Positions 1 through 9,590 of a stretch of 64,000 bases of DNA are shown in pieces. Below the pieces are notes generated by a model, which saw only the letters and a list, made by a program, of their open reading frames with translations, made no database searches and was not told the origin of the DNA. The stretch lies in contig NZ_CP021497.1 in assembly GCF_002776555.1 (NCBI RefSeq), positions 465,747-529,746 on the forward strand, written 5' to 3'. The position numbers and the translations under genes were made by a program. Source of the DNA: Candidatus Legionella polyplacis (GTDB lineage Bacteria; Pseudomonadota; Gammaproteobacteria; Legionellales; Legionellaceae). Within the stretch, counting starts at the first letter, position 1. Each line of letters begins with the position of its first letter.

Positions 1-846
1 ATTAATTATCTTGAATCTAAATATTATATTTTAATAAAAAAAATTTTTTCAAAATTAGATCCTTGGAAAATTGTTCAAATTGCTAGACATCCATTAAGGC
101 CTCAAACAAGTGATTATATATATAATATTTTTACTGATTTTCAAGAGTTGCATGGAGATAGATATTATTCATCTGCTCCGGCAATAATCGGGGGTTTAGC
201 TAAGTTAGGTAATGATTCGGTTATGTTAATAGGTCATCAAAAAGGAAAACATACAAAAGAAAAGATATATCGTAACTTTGGAATGGCTAGACCAGAGGAA
301 TATAGGAAAGCATTGCGTTTAATGAAATTAGCAGAAAAATTTGAATTACCTGTTTTTACTTTTATTGATACTCCAGGAGCATATCCAGGAGTTGTTGCAG
401 AAAGATACAATCAATCTAGAGCAATTGCTGAGAATTTATTAGGAATGTCAAATTTAAAAACAAGAATTATTTGTACAATTATTGGGGAAGCTGGTTCTGG
501 TGGAGCTTTAGCTATTGGTATAGGGGATAGGATTTTAATGTTAGAATATAGTATTTATTCTATTATTTCACCAGAAGGATGTGCTTCTATTTTATGGAAA
601 GATGTAAATAAATCTAATGAAGCTGCATGCGCTATGGGTATTACTTCTAAAGATATTTTTAAATTAAAATTGATTGACAGGATTATTAAAGAACCTTTAG
701 GTGGAGCTCATAGATGTACTTATGAAATGTTTTTATATTTGAAAAGTGTTTTTTTAAAAGAACTAAAGATTCTTAAATCATTTTCTTTAGATGAGATTTT
801 AAAGAATCGTTATAGAAAATTTATTAGGATGGGGGTTAAAAATTAA
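1..846 (+). CDS. accA: Acetyl-CoA carboxylase carboxyltransferase subunit alpha, 5'-truncated by window edge
   Basis: AccA pairs with AccD to form the carboxyltransferase that moves the carboxyl group from carboxybiotin to acetyl-CoA, giving malonyl-CoA for fatty-acid synthesis. The frame is open from the first base, and the residues before the first internal ATG already match the family ([24 protein letters not shown]), so the gene starts outside the window. About 281 residues are visible, against roughly 319 in E. coli. The family core is clear: a [12 protein letters not shown] segment, a glycine-rich [12 protein letters not shown] segment and [12 protein letters not shown]. The partner accD lies near 49.3 kb in the same window. 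The next gene, tilS, begins 4 bases after the stop, which is the usual gammaproteobacterial accA-tilS neighbourhood. Confidence 0.97.
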   Translation: MNYLESKYYILIKKIFSKLDPWKIVQIARHPLRPQTSDYIYNIFTDFQELHGDRYYSSAPAIIGGLAKLGNDSVMLIGHQKGKHTKEKIYRNFGMARPEEYRKALRLMKLAEKFELPVFTFIDTPGAYPGVVAERYNQSRAIAENLLGMSNLKTRIICTIIGEAGSGGALAIGIGDRILMLEYSIYSIISPEGCASILWKDVNKSNEAACAMGITSKDIFKLKLIDRIIKEPLGGAHRCTYEMFLYLKSVFLKELKILKSFSLDEILKNRYRKFIRMGVKN

Positions 847-850
847 TTCT

Positions 851-2155
851 TTGTTAAATTCTTATTGGTTATCTTATTTAAAAAAATATGATAGATTATT
901 TGTAGGTTTTAGTGGAGGATTAGATTCAACTGTATTGTTATATTCTTTATTTACAGAAGAATATTTCAGATCTAAATTAGTTGCATTACATATTAATCAT
1001 AATTTAAGTGATCGTTCTTATTTTTGGCAAGATCATTGTAAAAAATTTTGTCATAGTAGAAAAATTTTATTTATTTCTAAAAATATTTATTTTACTAAAC
1101 TTTCTAATATTGAATATATGGCAAGAAGAATTAGATATAGTATTTATTTAAGTTTGCTTGGAAAGAATGATGCAATTTTATTAGGTCATCATAAAAATGA
1201 TCAGATTGAAACTCTGTTATTACATTTATTTAGAGGATCTGGTGTTTATGGTTTATCTGCTATGCATTCTGTAAGATCTTTAAAATTTGGATATGTAGTT
1301 AGACCTTTTTTAGAATATGAATCTTACATATTAAAACAATACGCTAATAAAAATAATTTGAATTGGGTTGATGATGATAGTAATCATAATAATATTTTTT
1401 CAAGAAATTTTTTAAGAAATAAAGTTATTCCATTGATTACTTTACATTGGCCTGGTATTGTTAATAATTTATCTAGATTAGCATCCAATTGTTTGGATGC
1501 TAGTAATAATTTATTTGACTTGGCTAAAATTGATTGTCCTGAAATTTTAAATTCTAAATATAAAAATTTTGCTTCTATACCAATAGAAAATTTATTAAAA
1601 TTAAGTATAGAACGTATAAAAAATGTTTTGTATTTTTGGTTTAAAAATCTAGGTGTTTTTATTCCTAATTCAAAAATTTTTAATATTATAGCAATTAATA
1701 TTAAAAGTTCAAAAAAAATTATTAATGTGAAGGTAAGTTGGAAAAATATTTGTATAAGATATTATAAAGAGAATTTATATATTTTATTTAATGGATTTGA
1801 TTGTTGTTATAATTTAAATACAATATTATATTGGGTTGATTTTCCGAATCCTTTATTTTTAGGTGAAAATTTAGGTACTTTAAGTGTAATACATACTAGA
1901 TATGGATTGTTTATACCTAAAGGTAGCAAAATTTTCATTAAATTTCGTTCTGGTGGGGAATGTATTAGATGGAAAAAACAAAATAAAATGTTAAAAAAAT
2001 TATTTCAATATTGGAATGTGCCACCTTGGTTAAGGTCTAGGATTCCTCTTTTATATGTTGATAATGAACTAGCATGTGTTATTGGATATGCAATTAGTGA
2101 TTATTTTTATTGTGTTTCTAAAAAAAATTCTTCTTATTGGTTTAAATTGAGTTAA
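851..2155 (+). CDS. tilS: tRNA(Ile)-lysidine synthase TilS
   Basis: TilS attaches lysine to C34 of the CAU-anticodon tRNA-Ile so that it decodes AUA, an indispensable modification in a genome this rich in AUA codons. The protein has 434 residues, the full E. coli length. The ATP-pyrophosphatase P-loop SGGLDS lies at residues 21-26, followed by the LGHHKNDQIETLLLHLFRGSG segment typical of TilS. The C-terminal domain is present (FRSGGECIRWKKQNK, then LFQYWNVPPWLRSRIPLLYVD). The start is TTG, 4 bases downstream of the accA stop. The upstream GGATGGGGG inside the accA end could act as the ribosome-binding site. The gene is probably co-transcribed with accA. Confidence 0.95.
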   Translation: MLNSYWLSYLKKYDRLFVGFSGGLDSTVLLYSLFTEEYFRSKLVALHINHNLSDRSYFWQDHCKKFCHSRKILFISKNIYFTKLSNIEYMARRIRYSIYLSLLGKNDAILLGHHKNDQIETLLLHLFRGSGVYGLSAMHSVRSLKFGYVVRPFLEYESYILKQYANKNNLNWVDDDSNHNNIFSRNFLRNKVIPLITLHWPGIVNNLSRLASNCLDASNNLFDLAKIDCPEILNSKYKNFASIPIENLLKLSIERIKNVLYFWFKNLGVFIPNSKIFNIIAINIKSSKKIINVKVSWKNICIRYYKENLYILFNGFDCCYNLNTILYWVDFPNPLFLGENLGTLSVIHTRYGLFIPKGSKIFIKFRSGGECIRWKKQNKMLKKLFQYWNVPPWLRSRIPLLYVDNELACVIGYAISDYFYCVSKKNSSYWFKLS

Positions 2156-2408
2156 TTGAATTAAAAATTTATATTTGTTGATATAAAAAATTTTGAGTTA
2201 TTTTTTTTATAAGTAGAATTGTTATTTTATAATTTAAATACTTATTATTTTTAATAACTTAATTTTAAGTTTTATGTAATAAATTAATAGATTTTATATA
2301 AGGTTATAATAAGTTTATTATACGAGTTTAATATATGTTAATAGATAAATAGATTTATGAATAAATTTTTGATATACTTAATATTAAGTATAATACATAG
2401 GTTTATTT

Positions 2409-3689
2409 ATGATATTAAAAAAGTATTTTCTTAATAAGAAAAATAAATATTTAGCATCATGGTTAGTTTGTTTATCTTCTGGATTATTTTTTTGTTATGA
2501 ATTTTTTCAATTTAATATTTTTGATGTAATTAATGAATTTTTACGTAGTGATTTTAAAATTAATTCGGAACAATTAAGTTGGATGTCTAGCATGTATTTA
2601 TGGGCGGATGTATTATTTTTAATACCTGCTGGAATTATTTTAGATTATTTTTCAGTTCGTAAAATTATTTTGATTACTATGTTAATTTGTATTTTTGGTA
2701 TTTTTGGTTTTTCAATTTCTCATTCATTTGTTGTTGCTTCTGTTTTTTATTTTATTTCTGGTATAGGCAATGCTTTTTGTTTTTTGTCTTGTGTTATTTT
2801 AATTTCTAGATGGTTTCCTACACATAGGAGAGCATTGATTATTGGTATTGTTATTATGATGGCTTTTATTGGTGGAATGGTATCGCATATTCTTTTAACA
2901 TGGTTAAATAATTTTTTTAATTGGAGATTTTCATTATATATAGATGTAGTGATGGGTTTATTTTTATTTTTTTGGTTATATTTTACAATTCAAGATTTTC
3001 CGAAATTATCAAATATTTATAGGAATAAGAATATATTGGATAAATATAAATTATTTATATGTTTTTTAAGTGTTTTAAAGAACAGACAAAATTGGTTAGT
3101 TGGATTATATACATCTTTATTAAATTTACCATTGGTGGTTTTGTGTGCTTTATGGGGTGGTACATATTTGCAGTACACTTATCATTTATCTAAATTAGAG
3201 TCTGTTAAAGTAATTAATATGATATATATGGGAAGTGTATTTGGTTCTCCATTAATGGGATGGATTTCAGATTTTTATAAACGTAGAAAACCATTAATGT
3301 TTTTGGGAGCTATGATGAATATCATAGTGTTGATTCCATTATGCATGAAGTATTTGTTTGTATCAAAATTTTTATTATTTATATTATTTTTTTTAATAGG
3401 TTTTTTTGCAAGCTCTCAGGTTATTAGTTGTCCATTAATTTCTGAAAGTAATTCTAATTTAAATACTGGAGCGGCTACAAGCATTGCTTCTGTTATAATT
3501 ATGGGTGGTGGAGCTATAGGACAGGTATTATTTGGTTATTTAGTACAAATTCATTCAAATTGTTATATTAAATGTTGTTTAAATTATGATTTTATTTATG
3601 CGATGAGAATTTTCCCTATATCTTTAATAATTGCGTTATTTGTAGTTTTTTTTATAAAAGAGACTTATTGTAAGTCTTTAGTAGATTAA
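2409..3689 (+). CDS. phtC: MFS transporter, Pht family, first of pair (PhtC-like)
   Basis: This is a 426-residue major facilitator superfamily permease with about 12 hydrophobic segments. It has an MFS motif-A-like loop after TM2 (PAGIILDYFSVRKI) and its counterpart after TM8 (GSPLMGWISDFYKRRKP). The opening WLVCLSSGLFFCYEFFQFN resembles the phagosomal transporter (Pht) family of intracellular Gammaproteobacteria. In Legionella pneumophila, phtC and phtD sit between tdk and deoB, and PhtC supports pyrimidine nucleoside uptake. Here a second Pht-like gene and deoB follow in the same order, so I name this gene by synteny. The substrate is inferred. No tdk-like gene lies in the 253 bases upstream. 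Which paralogue is C and which is D has not been tested phylogenetically. Confidence 0.8.
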   Translation: MILKKYFLNKKNKYLASWLVCLSSGLFFCYEFFQFNIFDVINEFLRSDFKINSEQLSWMSSMYLWADVLFLIPAGIILDYFSVRKIILITMLICIFGIFGFSISHSFVVASVFYFISGIGNAFCFLSCVILISRWFPTHRRALIIGIVIMMAFIGGMVSHILLTWLNNFFNWRFSLYIDVVMGLFLFFWLYFTIQDFPKLSNIYRNKNILDKYKLFICFLSVLKNRQNWLVGLYTSLLNLPLVVLCALWGGTYLQYTYHLSKLESVKVINMIYMGSVFGSPLMGWISDFYKRRKPLMFLGAMMNIIVLIPLCMKYLFVSKFLLFILFFLIGFFASSQVISCPLISESNSNLNTGAATSIASVIIMGGGAIGQVLFGYLVQIHSNCYIKCCLNYDFIYAMRIFPISLIIALFVVFFIKETYCKSLVD

Positions 3690-3713
3690 ATAAGTTTATA
3701 GGAATATAAAAAT

Positions 3714-5009
3714 ATGTTTAAGGTGGTAAAAAAAAATGTAAATTCTTATTTTAGTGGAAAATTAAGTTTAATTTTATTTCCATGGTTTATTTGTATATGT
3801 GGTTCTTTATTTTTTTTCTATGAGCTTATACAGGGTAATATGTTTTCTTCAATTGCAGATAATGTTATGAGAGATTTTTGTATTCATGCAGATAAAATGA
3901 CTTATCTTTCTAGTATATATTATGTATCTAATGTATGTTTTTTGCCTTTTGCAGGTGGTATATTAAATAAATATTCAGTTAAAAAAATTATTCTGTTATC
4001 TATGTTAATTTGTATAATTAGTATTTTTTGTTTTTCTTGTACTAAATCTTTTTATTTAGCTTTAATTTGTAGATTTTTAATGGGAATTGGAAGTGCTTTT
4101 TGTTTTTTAAGTCCTATACGTCTTGCGTCAAATTGGATTGTTTCAAATAGAATGGCTTTGGCTACAGGATTTATTGTTACTGTTGGAATGGTTGGTGGTA
4201 TATTTTCTCAATATCCGTTAACAAAATTAGTGATTAGATTTGGATGGAGAAATACTTTGTTAATTGTAGCTTGGTTTGGTGTATTTATATTATTAATTAT
4301 GTATTTAGGCATTATTGATAGAAAAGATATTAAAAATGGTTTTAGAAAAAATAATGTTTCTTTTTTTTATACTTTAAAAAAAGTATATTGTAATTTTTAT
4401 ATTTTAAGGGCTGCTTTATATACTAGTTTAATGAATATGGTTGTCGCTATATTTGGAGCAATGATTGGAACTATTTATTTAATGCAAAGGATGAATGTTA
4501 TTAAAGAGGTTGCTTCTGGTATTAATACTATGTTGTTTTTAGGTATTATTTTTGGTAGTCCAGTTATAGGTTGGATATCAGATATGTTAAAACTTCGTAT
4601 TATAGTTATGAGAATTTGTGCTGTATTGTCTTTTATAGTTTCTTTATTTATTTTATTTTATCCTGTTTCATTGTTTGAAATGAAATTATTATTTTTTTTA
4701 TTAGGTTTTTTTACTGCATCACAAATTATAAGTTATGCTTTCGTATCTGAATTATGTGATTTAGAAATTTCTACTATGTCAGTTAGTGTAGTTTCTACCA
4801 TTACTCAAGGTAGTTATGTTATATATCAAAATATATTTAGTTTTTTATTAATGCATTATCAAAAAATAAGATGTTTGAAATCTACGTTTTTTTATTCTAT
4901 AGAAGATTATCGTTATGCAGTTTTAATTATTCCTTTTGGAATAATTATGGCTTTTTTTATTTTGTTTGGTTTAAAAGATGTTAATTATAATTTGTTAGAG
5001 GAGAGATAA
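3714..5009 (+). CDS. phtD: MFS transporter, Pht family, second of pair (PhtD-like)
   Basis: This 431-residue, 12-segment MFS permease is a paralogue of the gene just upstream. The two share a WxxCxxxSLFFxYE opening, an LSSIYYxxNVxFLPFAGGIL segment, a GIGSAFCFLSPIRLASNW segment after TM4 and GSPVIGWISDMLK in the central loop. It starts 24 bases after its partner, with an AGGA ribosome-binding site, and its end supplies the ribosome-binding site of deoB one base away, so the three genes look like one operon. Motif A is weakened here (GGILNKYSVKKI lacks the usual Asp), which suggests transport properties different from the first copy. A nucleoside substrate is inferred from the Legionella phtC-phtD-deoB locus. 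The sequence alone shows only an MFS carrier. Confidence 0.8.
   Translation: MFKVVKKNVNSYFSGKLSLILFPWFICICGSLFFFYELIQGNMFSSIADNVMRDFCIHADKMTYLSSIYYVSNVCFLPFAGGILNKYSVKKIILLSMLICIISIFCFSCTKSFYLALICRFLMGIGSAFCFLSPIRLASNWIVSNRMALATGFIVTVGMVGGIFSQYPLTKLVIRFGWRNTLLIVAWFGVFILLIMYLGIIDRKDIKNGFRKNNVSFFYTLKKVYCNFYILRAALYTSLMNMVVAIFGAMIGTIYLMQRMNVIKEVASGINTMLFLGIIFGSPVIGWISDMLKLRIIVMRICAVLSFIVSLFILFYPVSLFEMKLLFFLLGFFTASQIISYAFVSELCDLEISTMSVSVVSTITQGSYVIYQNIFSFLLMHYQKIRCLKSTFFYSIEDYRYAVLIIPFGIIMAFFILFGLKDVNYNLLEER
4997..5005 (+). promoter_or_regulatory. Shine-Dalgarno for deoB embedded in phtD end
   Basis: A strong AGAGGAGAG lies across the last codons of phtD, just upstream of the deoB ATG. phtD and deoB are separated by a single base, so translation of the two is probably coupled. 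Confidence 0.6.
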
Positions 5010-5010
5010 C

Positions 5011-6234
5011 ATGTTTTTAAGAAGAGTATGTTTATTATTATTAGATTCTTTAGGTATAGGGGAAAGTTTAGATGCCAATAAGTATAATGATCAAGGTTCT
5101 AATACTTTTGGGAATATTCATATAGCTTGTTCTAGTGGAAAAGCAGATCTTTTAGGTGTTAGAAGTGGTAAATTAAATATACCAAATTTATCAAAATTAG
5201 GGATATATCATGCTGCTGTTGCAAGTTCTGGAATAGATTTAATAGATTTATCTACATTAAATAAACCATTAGGATATTATGGATATGCTGTTGAAAAAAG
5301 TTTTGGAAAGGATACTCCTAGTGGGCATTGGGAAATAACAGGAGTTCCAACTATTTCTCCATGGGGATATTTTCCAAATACTATTCCTTGTTTTCCTAAA
5401 GATTTAATTAGTGATTTTATCAAACATGGTAATTTACCTGGGGTTTTAGGTCAGAAACATTCTTCTGGCACTGAAATTATAAAAGAGTTTGGTGAAGAGC
5501 ATTTGCGTACAGGAAAACCTATTATTTATACATCTGATGATAGTATATTTCAAATTGCTGCTCATGAGGATATTTTTAATATAAAACAGCTTTATGATAT
5601 TTGTAAAATTGCAAAAATATTAGTGGATAAATATAATATTAGTAGAGTAGTTGCTAGACCATTTTCTGGGAATCCTGGTTCATTTTTTAGAACGGAAAAT
5701 CGTCGTGATTATATTAGTGAACCACCTGAATCTACATTGTTAGACGTTTTAAAAGCAGAGAATAGGGAGGTTATTGCTATTGGAAAAGTTGGTGATATTT
5801 ATTCTAATCGTGGATGTACTAAAATAATTAAGAAAAAAAATGATATGATGTTATTTGATGCTACTTTAAATGCTATTAAATCAGCATCTTATGGAAGTTT
5901 GATATTTACTAATTTTGTTGATTTTGATTCTGTTTATGGTCATAGAAGAAATGTTGCTGGTTATGCAAATGCATTGGAATTATTTGATTCTAGATTGCCA
6001 GAGTTATTTTCTGTATTACGTGAAGATGATCTGGTGTTTATTGTATCTGATCATGGTTGTGATCCTACATTTTCTGGATTTGGTCATACTAGGGAGCATA
6101 TTCCGATATTAGGTTTTGGGCCAAGAATATCAAGCAATTTTATTGGTCGTCGTGATACATTTGCAGATATTGGTCAAAGTATAGCAGAGTATTTAAATGT
6201 TGGTCCATTAATGCATGGTATATCATTTATTTAA
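5011..6234 (+). CDS. deoB: Phosphopentomutase DeoB
   Basis: DeoB interconverts (deoxy)ribose 1-phosphate and (deoxy)ribose 5-phosphate, linking nucleoside salvage to the pentose phosphate pathway in the cytosol. The 407-residue product matches the usual length. Alkaline-phosphatase-superfamily signatures are intact: LLLDSLGIGES at the N terminus (first metal site), KDTPSGHWEITG carrying the phosphorylated Thr, and SDHGCDPTFSGFGHTREH with the C-terminal metal ligands. It is the last gene of a three-gene unit with the two Pht transporters, which points to a role in using imported nucleosides. tktA elsewhere in the window could accept the pentose phosphate branch products. No thymidine phosphorylase (deoA) or thymidine kinase is visible here. 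Confidence 0.97.
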   Translation: MFLRRVCLLLLDSLGIGESLDANKYNDQGSNTFGNIHIACSSGKADLLGVRSGKLNIPNLSKLGIYHAAVASSGIDLIDLSTLNKPLGYYGYAVEKSFGKDTPSGHWEITGVPTISPWGYFPNTIPCFPKDLISDFIKHGNLPGVLGQKHSSGTEIIKEFGEEHLRTGKPIIYTSDDSIFQIAAHEDIFNIKQLYDICKIAKILVDKYNISRVVARPFSGNPGSFFRTENRRDYISEPPESTLLDVLKAENREVIAIGKVGDIYSNRGCTKIIKKKNDMMLFDATLNAIKSASYGSLIFTNFVDFDSVYGHRRNVAGYANALELFDSRLPELFSVLREDDLVFIVSDHGCDPTFSGFGHTREHIPILGFGPRISSNFIGRRDTFADIGQSIAEYLNVGPLMHGISFI

Positions 6235-6415
6235 TAAGTTTTATTTGGTTGATAGATTATAAGTTTTTTAAGGTTGAATGATGTTATATTGATATGATAG
6301 TATCAGCATGTTGTTTAATGTTTTTATTATTAATTGGTACGGTATTTTAATGATTTTAAGATTATTTTAGAATTAGGTTTTATAGAAAAAATTTTTTATT
6401 TATGAGGTTGATAAT

Positions 6416-6955
6416 TTGGATCAGTATTATGGAACAACTATTTTATCGGTTAGAAAAGATAATATAGTAGTAATTGGTGGTGATGGTCAAGTAACAATGG
6501 GTAATATTGTTATGAAAGCTAATGCACGAAAAGTAAGAAGATTGTATCAAGATAAAGTAATAGCTGGATTTGCTGGTGCTACAGCTGATGCTTTTACTTT
6601 ATTTGAAAGATTTGAAAGAAAGCTTGAAATGCATCAAGGACATTTATTAAGAGCTGCTGTAGAATTAACAAAAGATTGGCGTACTGATAAAATACTTAGA
6701 CGTTTGGAGGCTATTCTTACTGTTTCTGATAAAGAATTATCTTTAATTGTTACCGGAAATGGTGATGTTATTGAACCAGATAATGGTATAATTGCTATTG
6801 GATCTGGAGGTCCATTTGCACAGGCTTCTGCTTATGCTTTGTTAGAAAATACAAATTTATCTGCTCGTAGTATAGTAGAAAAAAGTTTGTTGATTGCTAG
6901 TAATATATGTATTTATACCAATGAAAATTTGACTATTGAAGAGTTAAGTGATTGA
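6416..6955 (+). CDS. hslV: ATP-dependent protease proteolytic subunit HslV (ClpQ)
   Basis: HslV is the threonine-protease core of the HslUV (ClpYQ) proteasome-like machine that degrades damaged or short-lived cytosolic proteins. The 179-residue product opens [14 protein letters not shown], so removal of a short leader after Gly6 would expose the catalytic Thr. The [11 protein letters not shown] and [16 protein letters not shown] segments and the TGNGDVIEP motif are all typical. The start codon is TTG with a GAGG ribosome-binding site about 10 bases upstream, and no ATG fits the family start. The stop overlaps the possible TTG start of hslU. The sequence is strongly like the Legionella homologue as I remember it. 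Confidence 0.96.
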   Translation: MDQYYGTTILSVRKDNIVVIGGDGQVTMGNIVMKANARKVRRLYQDKVIAGFAGATADAFTLFERFERKLEMHQGHLLRAAVELTKDWRTDKILRRLEAILTVSDKELSLIVTGNGDVIEPDNGIIAIGSGGPFAQASAYALLENTNLSARSIVEKSLLIASNICIYTNENLTIEELSD

Positions 6956-6960
6956 TTATT

Positions 6961-8361
6961 ATGAATAATGATATGATAAATGAAAGAATTATGACACCTA
7001 AAGAGATTGTTCAAGAATTAGATAAATATATTATAGGACAGGATGAAGCTAAGCGTTCCGTAGCTCTTGCATTAAGAAATCGGTGGCGTCGTATGCAAAT
7101 TTCAGATTTAACATTACGCAATGAAATTATGCCTAAAAATATTTTAATGATAGGTCCAACTGGTGTTGGAAAGACAGAAATTGCTAGACGTTTGGCTAAA
7201 TTGGCAAAAGCACCTTTTATAAAGGTAGAAGCAAGTAAATTTACTGAGGTAGGATATGTTGGGAGAGATGTAGATTCTATTATTCGTGATTTAGCTATTA
7301 TTGCTTTTAAACAAGAAAGAGAAATAGCTATGAAGAAGGTTGAACATTTAGCTAGAATTGCTGCTGAAGAAAGAATTTTAGATGTTTTGTTGCCACCAGC
7401 TAGAGGAGATAAGAAAAACAGTGTTAGTAATGTTGATGTGGAAAATTCTTCTATATCGCCATCAAGTAATGAAAAGGAATCTACAACTCGTAAAATCTTT
7501 AGAGATAAATTAAGAGAAGGAAAATTAAATAAAAATGAGATAGAAATTGAATTATCTGTTTCAAATGTTGGTATAGAAATTATGGCTCCTCCTGGAATGG
7601 AGGAAATGACGAATCAATTACAATCTATATTTCAGCAAATTGGAAGTACACGTACTAAATCTAGGAAGTTGTTAATTTCTAAGGCCATGGAGTTATTAAG
7701 AGAAGAAGAAGCTTCTAAATTAGTTAATGAAGAAGATATTAAGAGTCGTGTAATAGAAAGTGTGGAGCAGAATGGAATTGTGTTCATAGATGAAATAGAT
7801 AAAGTAGCTAAAAGAATTGATCATTCTAGCAGTGGTAGTGATATCTCTAGAGAAGGTGTTCAACGAGATTTATTGCCTTTATTAGAAGGAACTACAGTTT
7901 CTACAAAATATGGAATGATTAGATCTGATCATATATTATTTATTGCATCAGGAGCATTTCATATATCAAAGCCTTCGGATCTTATAGCAGAATTACAAGG
8001 AAGATTGCCAATTAGAGTTGAGTTAAAAGCTTTAAGTATAAAAGATTTTGAAAAGATATTAATAGAACCAAATTGCTCTTTAACTGAACAATATGTAGCT
8101 TTGATGGCTACTGAAGGATTAAAGTTGGTTTTTAAATCTTCTGGAATTCGTCAAATTGCAGAAGTTGCATGGAAAGTTAATGAATGTACTGAAAATATTG
8201 GTGCTCGTAGATTATATACAGTAATGGAACGTTTATTAGAAGTTATTTCTTTTGAGGCTAGCGATAAATCTGGAGAAACTATTTATATAGATTCAGAGTA
8301 TGTAGGAAAGTATTTAGGAAAATTGATTGAAAATTATGATTTAGCTAGATATATACTTTAA
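6961..8361 (+). CDS. hslU: ATP-dependent protease ATPase subunit HslU (ClpY)
   Basis: HslU is the AAA+ unfoldase that feeds substrates to HslV. From the chosen ATG it is 466 residues long. The Walker A GPTGVGKT lies at residues 65-72, Walker B is in [10 protein letters not shown], and sensor residues fall in [15 protein letters not shown] and [17 protein letters not shown]. The I-domain insertion lies between the two Walker motifs. The C-terminal DLARYIL tail, which docks into HslV, is intact. An in-frame TTG at 6952 overlaps the hslV stop by 4 bases and has a GAAGAG sequence at ideal spacing, so a start 3 codons earlier is possible. I prefer the ATG because both leave the conserved [17 protein letters not shown] start untouched. 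Confidence 0.96.
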   Translation: MNNDMINERIMTPKEIVQELDKYIIGQDEAKRSVALALRNRWRRMQISDLTLRNEIMPKNILMIGPTGVGKTEIARRLAKLAKAPFIKVEASKFTEVGYVGRDVDSIIRDLAIIAFKQEREIAMKKVEHLARIAAEERILDVLLPPARGDKKNSVSNVDVENSSISPSSNEKESTTRKIFRDKLREGKLNKNEIEIELSVSNVGIEIMAPPGMEEMTNQLQSIFQQIGSTRTKSRKLLISKAMELLREEEASKLVNEEDIKSRVIESVEQNGIVFIDEIDKVAKRIDHSSSGSDISREGVQRDLLPLLEGTTVSTKYGMIRSDHILFIASGAFHISKPSDLIAELQGRLPIRVELKALSIKDFEKILIEPNCSLTEQYVALMATEGLKLVFKSSGIRQIAEVAWKVNECTENIGARRLYTVMERLLEVISFEASDKSGETIYIDSEYVGKYLGKLIENYDLARYIL

Positions 8362-8521
8362 AAGTAGTAGATTGTTTTATTTTTATATATAAATTATTAA
8401 AGTAGTTTATATTAAGTTTGATTTTTATTTATATTTATTTTTTGTATGAATATAATATATTTTAGTTTATTATTAGTTTGGGTTTATTGATTTTTTAATA
8501 TTTAAAGGACTTGTATAGATC

Positions 8522-9432
8522 ATGGTATATAATAGAAGTTCTTTTTTAAAAAGAATTATTGATTTTATTAATTTTGGATTGCATAATGCTAGTATGTATC
8601 CACTTTGTTTTGGTCATGGCACAAGCAATATTTGGGATGATATTTTATTATTAGTTTTAGGAACGTTGAATTTGCCATTAAGTATAAATCCAATTATCTT
8701 GCAAACTGTTGTTACATTTAAAGAAAAAAAAAAATTCTTAACAATATAAATAAAAGAATTGTTAATCGAATTCCGGTATCTTATTTAATTAAGAGATCTT
8801 ATTTTTATGGTTTACTTTTTTATGTTGATAGAAACGTGTTTATTCCACGTTCACCCATGGTATCTTTATTTTATAGAAAATTTTTGCCTTGGGTAAAAAC
8901 TTTAAAAGTAAAATCTATTTTAGATCTTTGTACTGGTAGTGGTTGTTTAGCAATATCTTGTTGTTATATATTTTCTAAATCCATTATTGATGCTGTAGAT
9001 ATTTCTGAAAAAGCATTAGAGATTGCTAAGATTAATTGTAAAAAACATCGATTATGTGATCGTATTAATTTTATTAGATCTGATTTGTGGTGTAATGTTC
9101 CAAAAATTAAATATGATTTAATTATTTCTAATCCTCCTTATGTTGGAAAAAATCAAATGAGTATATTACCAATGGAATATAGATATGAACCGAAAATAGC
9201 TTTAGAATGTATCGATGATGGTTTCTATATTATAAAAAAAATTTTAGTGAATGCTTATAAATATTTATCTAAAAATGGAATGTTATTTATTGAAGTTGGA
9301 GATAAGTATAGAAAATTAATAAATACTTTTCCAAAAATATCTTTTATAAATGTTAACCTGGAGTTAGGAGGAACTGGTGTATTGTTATTTACTAAAAAAG
9401 ATTTGGTGAAAATTTTTAATTGTAAAATATGA
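8522..9432 (+). pseudogene. prmB: 50S ribosomal protein L3 glutamine methyltransferase PrmB, -1 frameshift in an A11 tract
   Basis: PrmB methylates the Gln of ribosomal protein L3 that lies near the peptidyl-transferase centre. The N-terminal 70 or so residues (FGHGTSNIWDDILLLVLGTL) lie in one frame and the methyltransferase domain lies in another. The frames meet at 11 consecutive A at 8724-8734. With one extra A the protein reads continuously through KEKKKILNNINKRIVNRIPVS into SYLIKRSYFYG and FYVDRNVFIPRSP, matching the family without a gap. SAM-binding LDLCTGSGCLAI and the catalytic NPPY (IISNPPYVG) are intact. No other lesion is visible, so the gene is either recently broken, rescued by slippage on poly(A), or affected by a homopolymer sequencing error. 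The in-frame TAA after the tract would end normal translation at 75 residues. Confidence 0.85.
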
Positions 9433-9590
9433 AACTATATAAAAAAATTTTTATTTTGAGGATAAAAATAATTGTTTTTTATAAGGTAAAGAAAATTTTT
9501 ATTTTAATAGTAAAAAATTATAAATTTATTTTTTTGTGTTAGTAGTAATTTTATTATTTTTTTAGAAGTATTTTATATTTTTTATTTACA

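Noticed and set aside
6274..6298. Sigma-70 promoter TTGAAT/TATGAT upstream of hslV
   Set aside because: The spacer is only 13 bases, too short for a normal promoter, and no CCCC-type heat-shock -10 box is present.
8522..8749. A separate 75-residue gene upstream of a short methyltransferase
   Set aside because: The 75 residues match the N terminus of PrmB, and the next frame continues it after an A11 tract, so it is one frameshifted gene.
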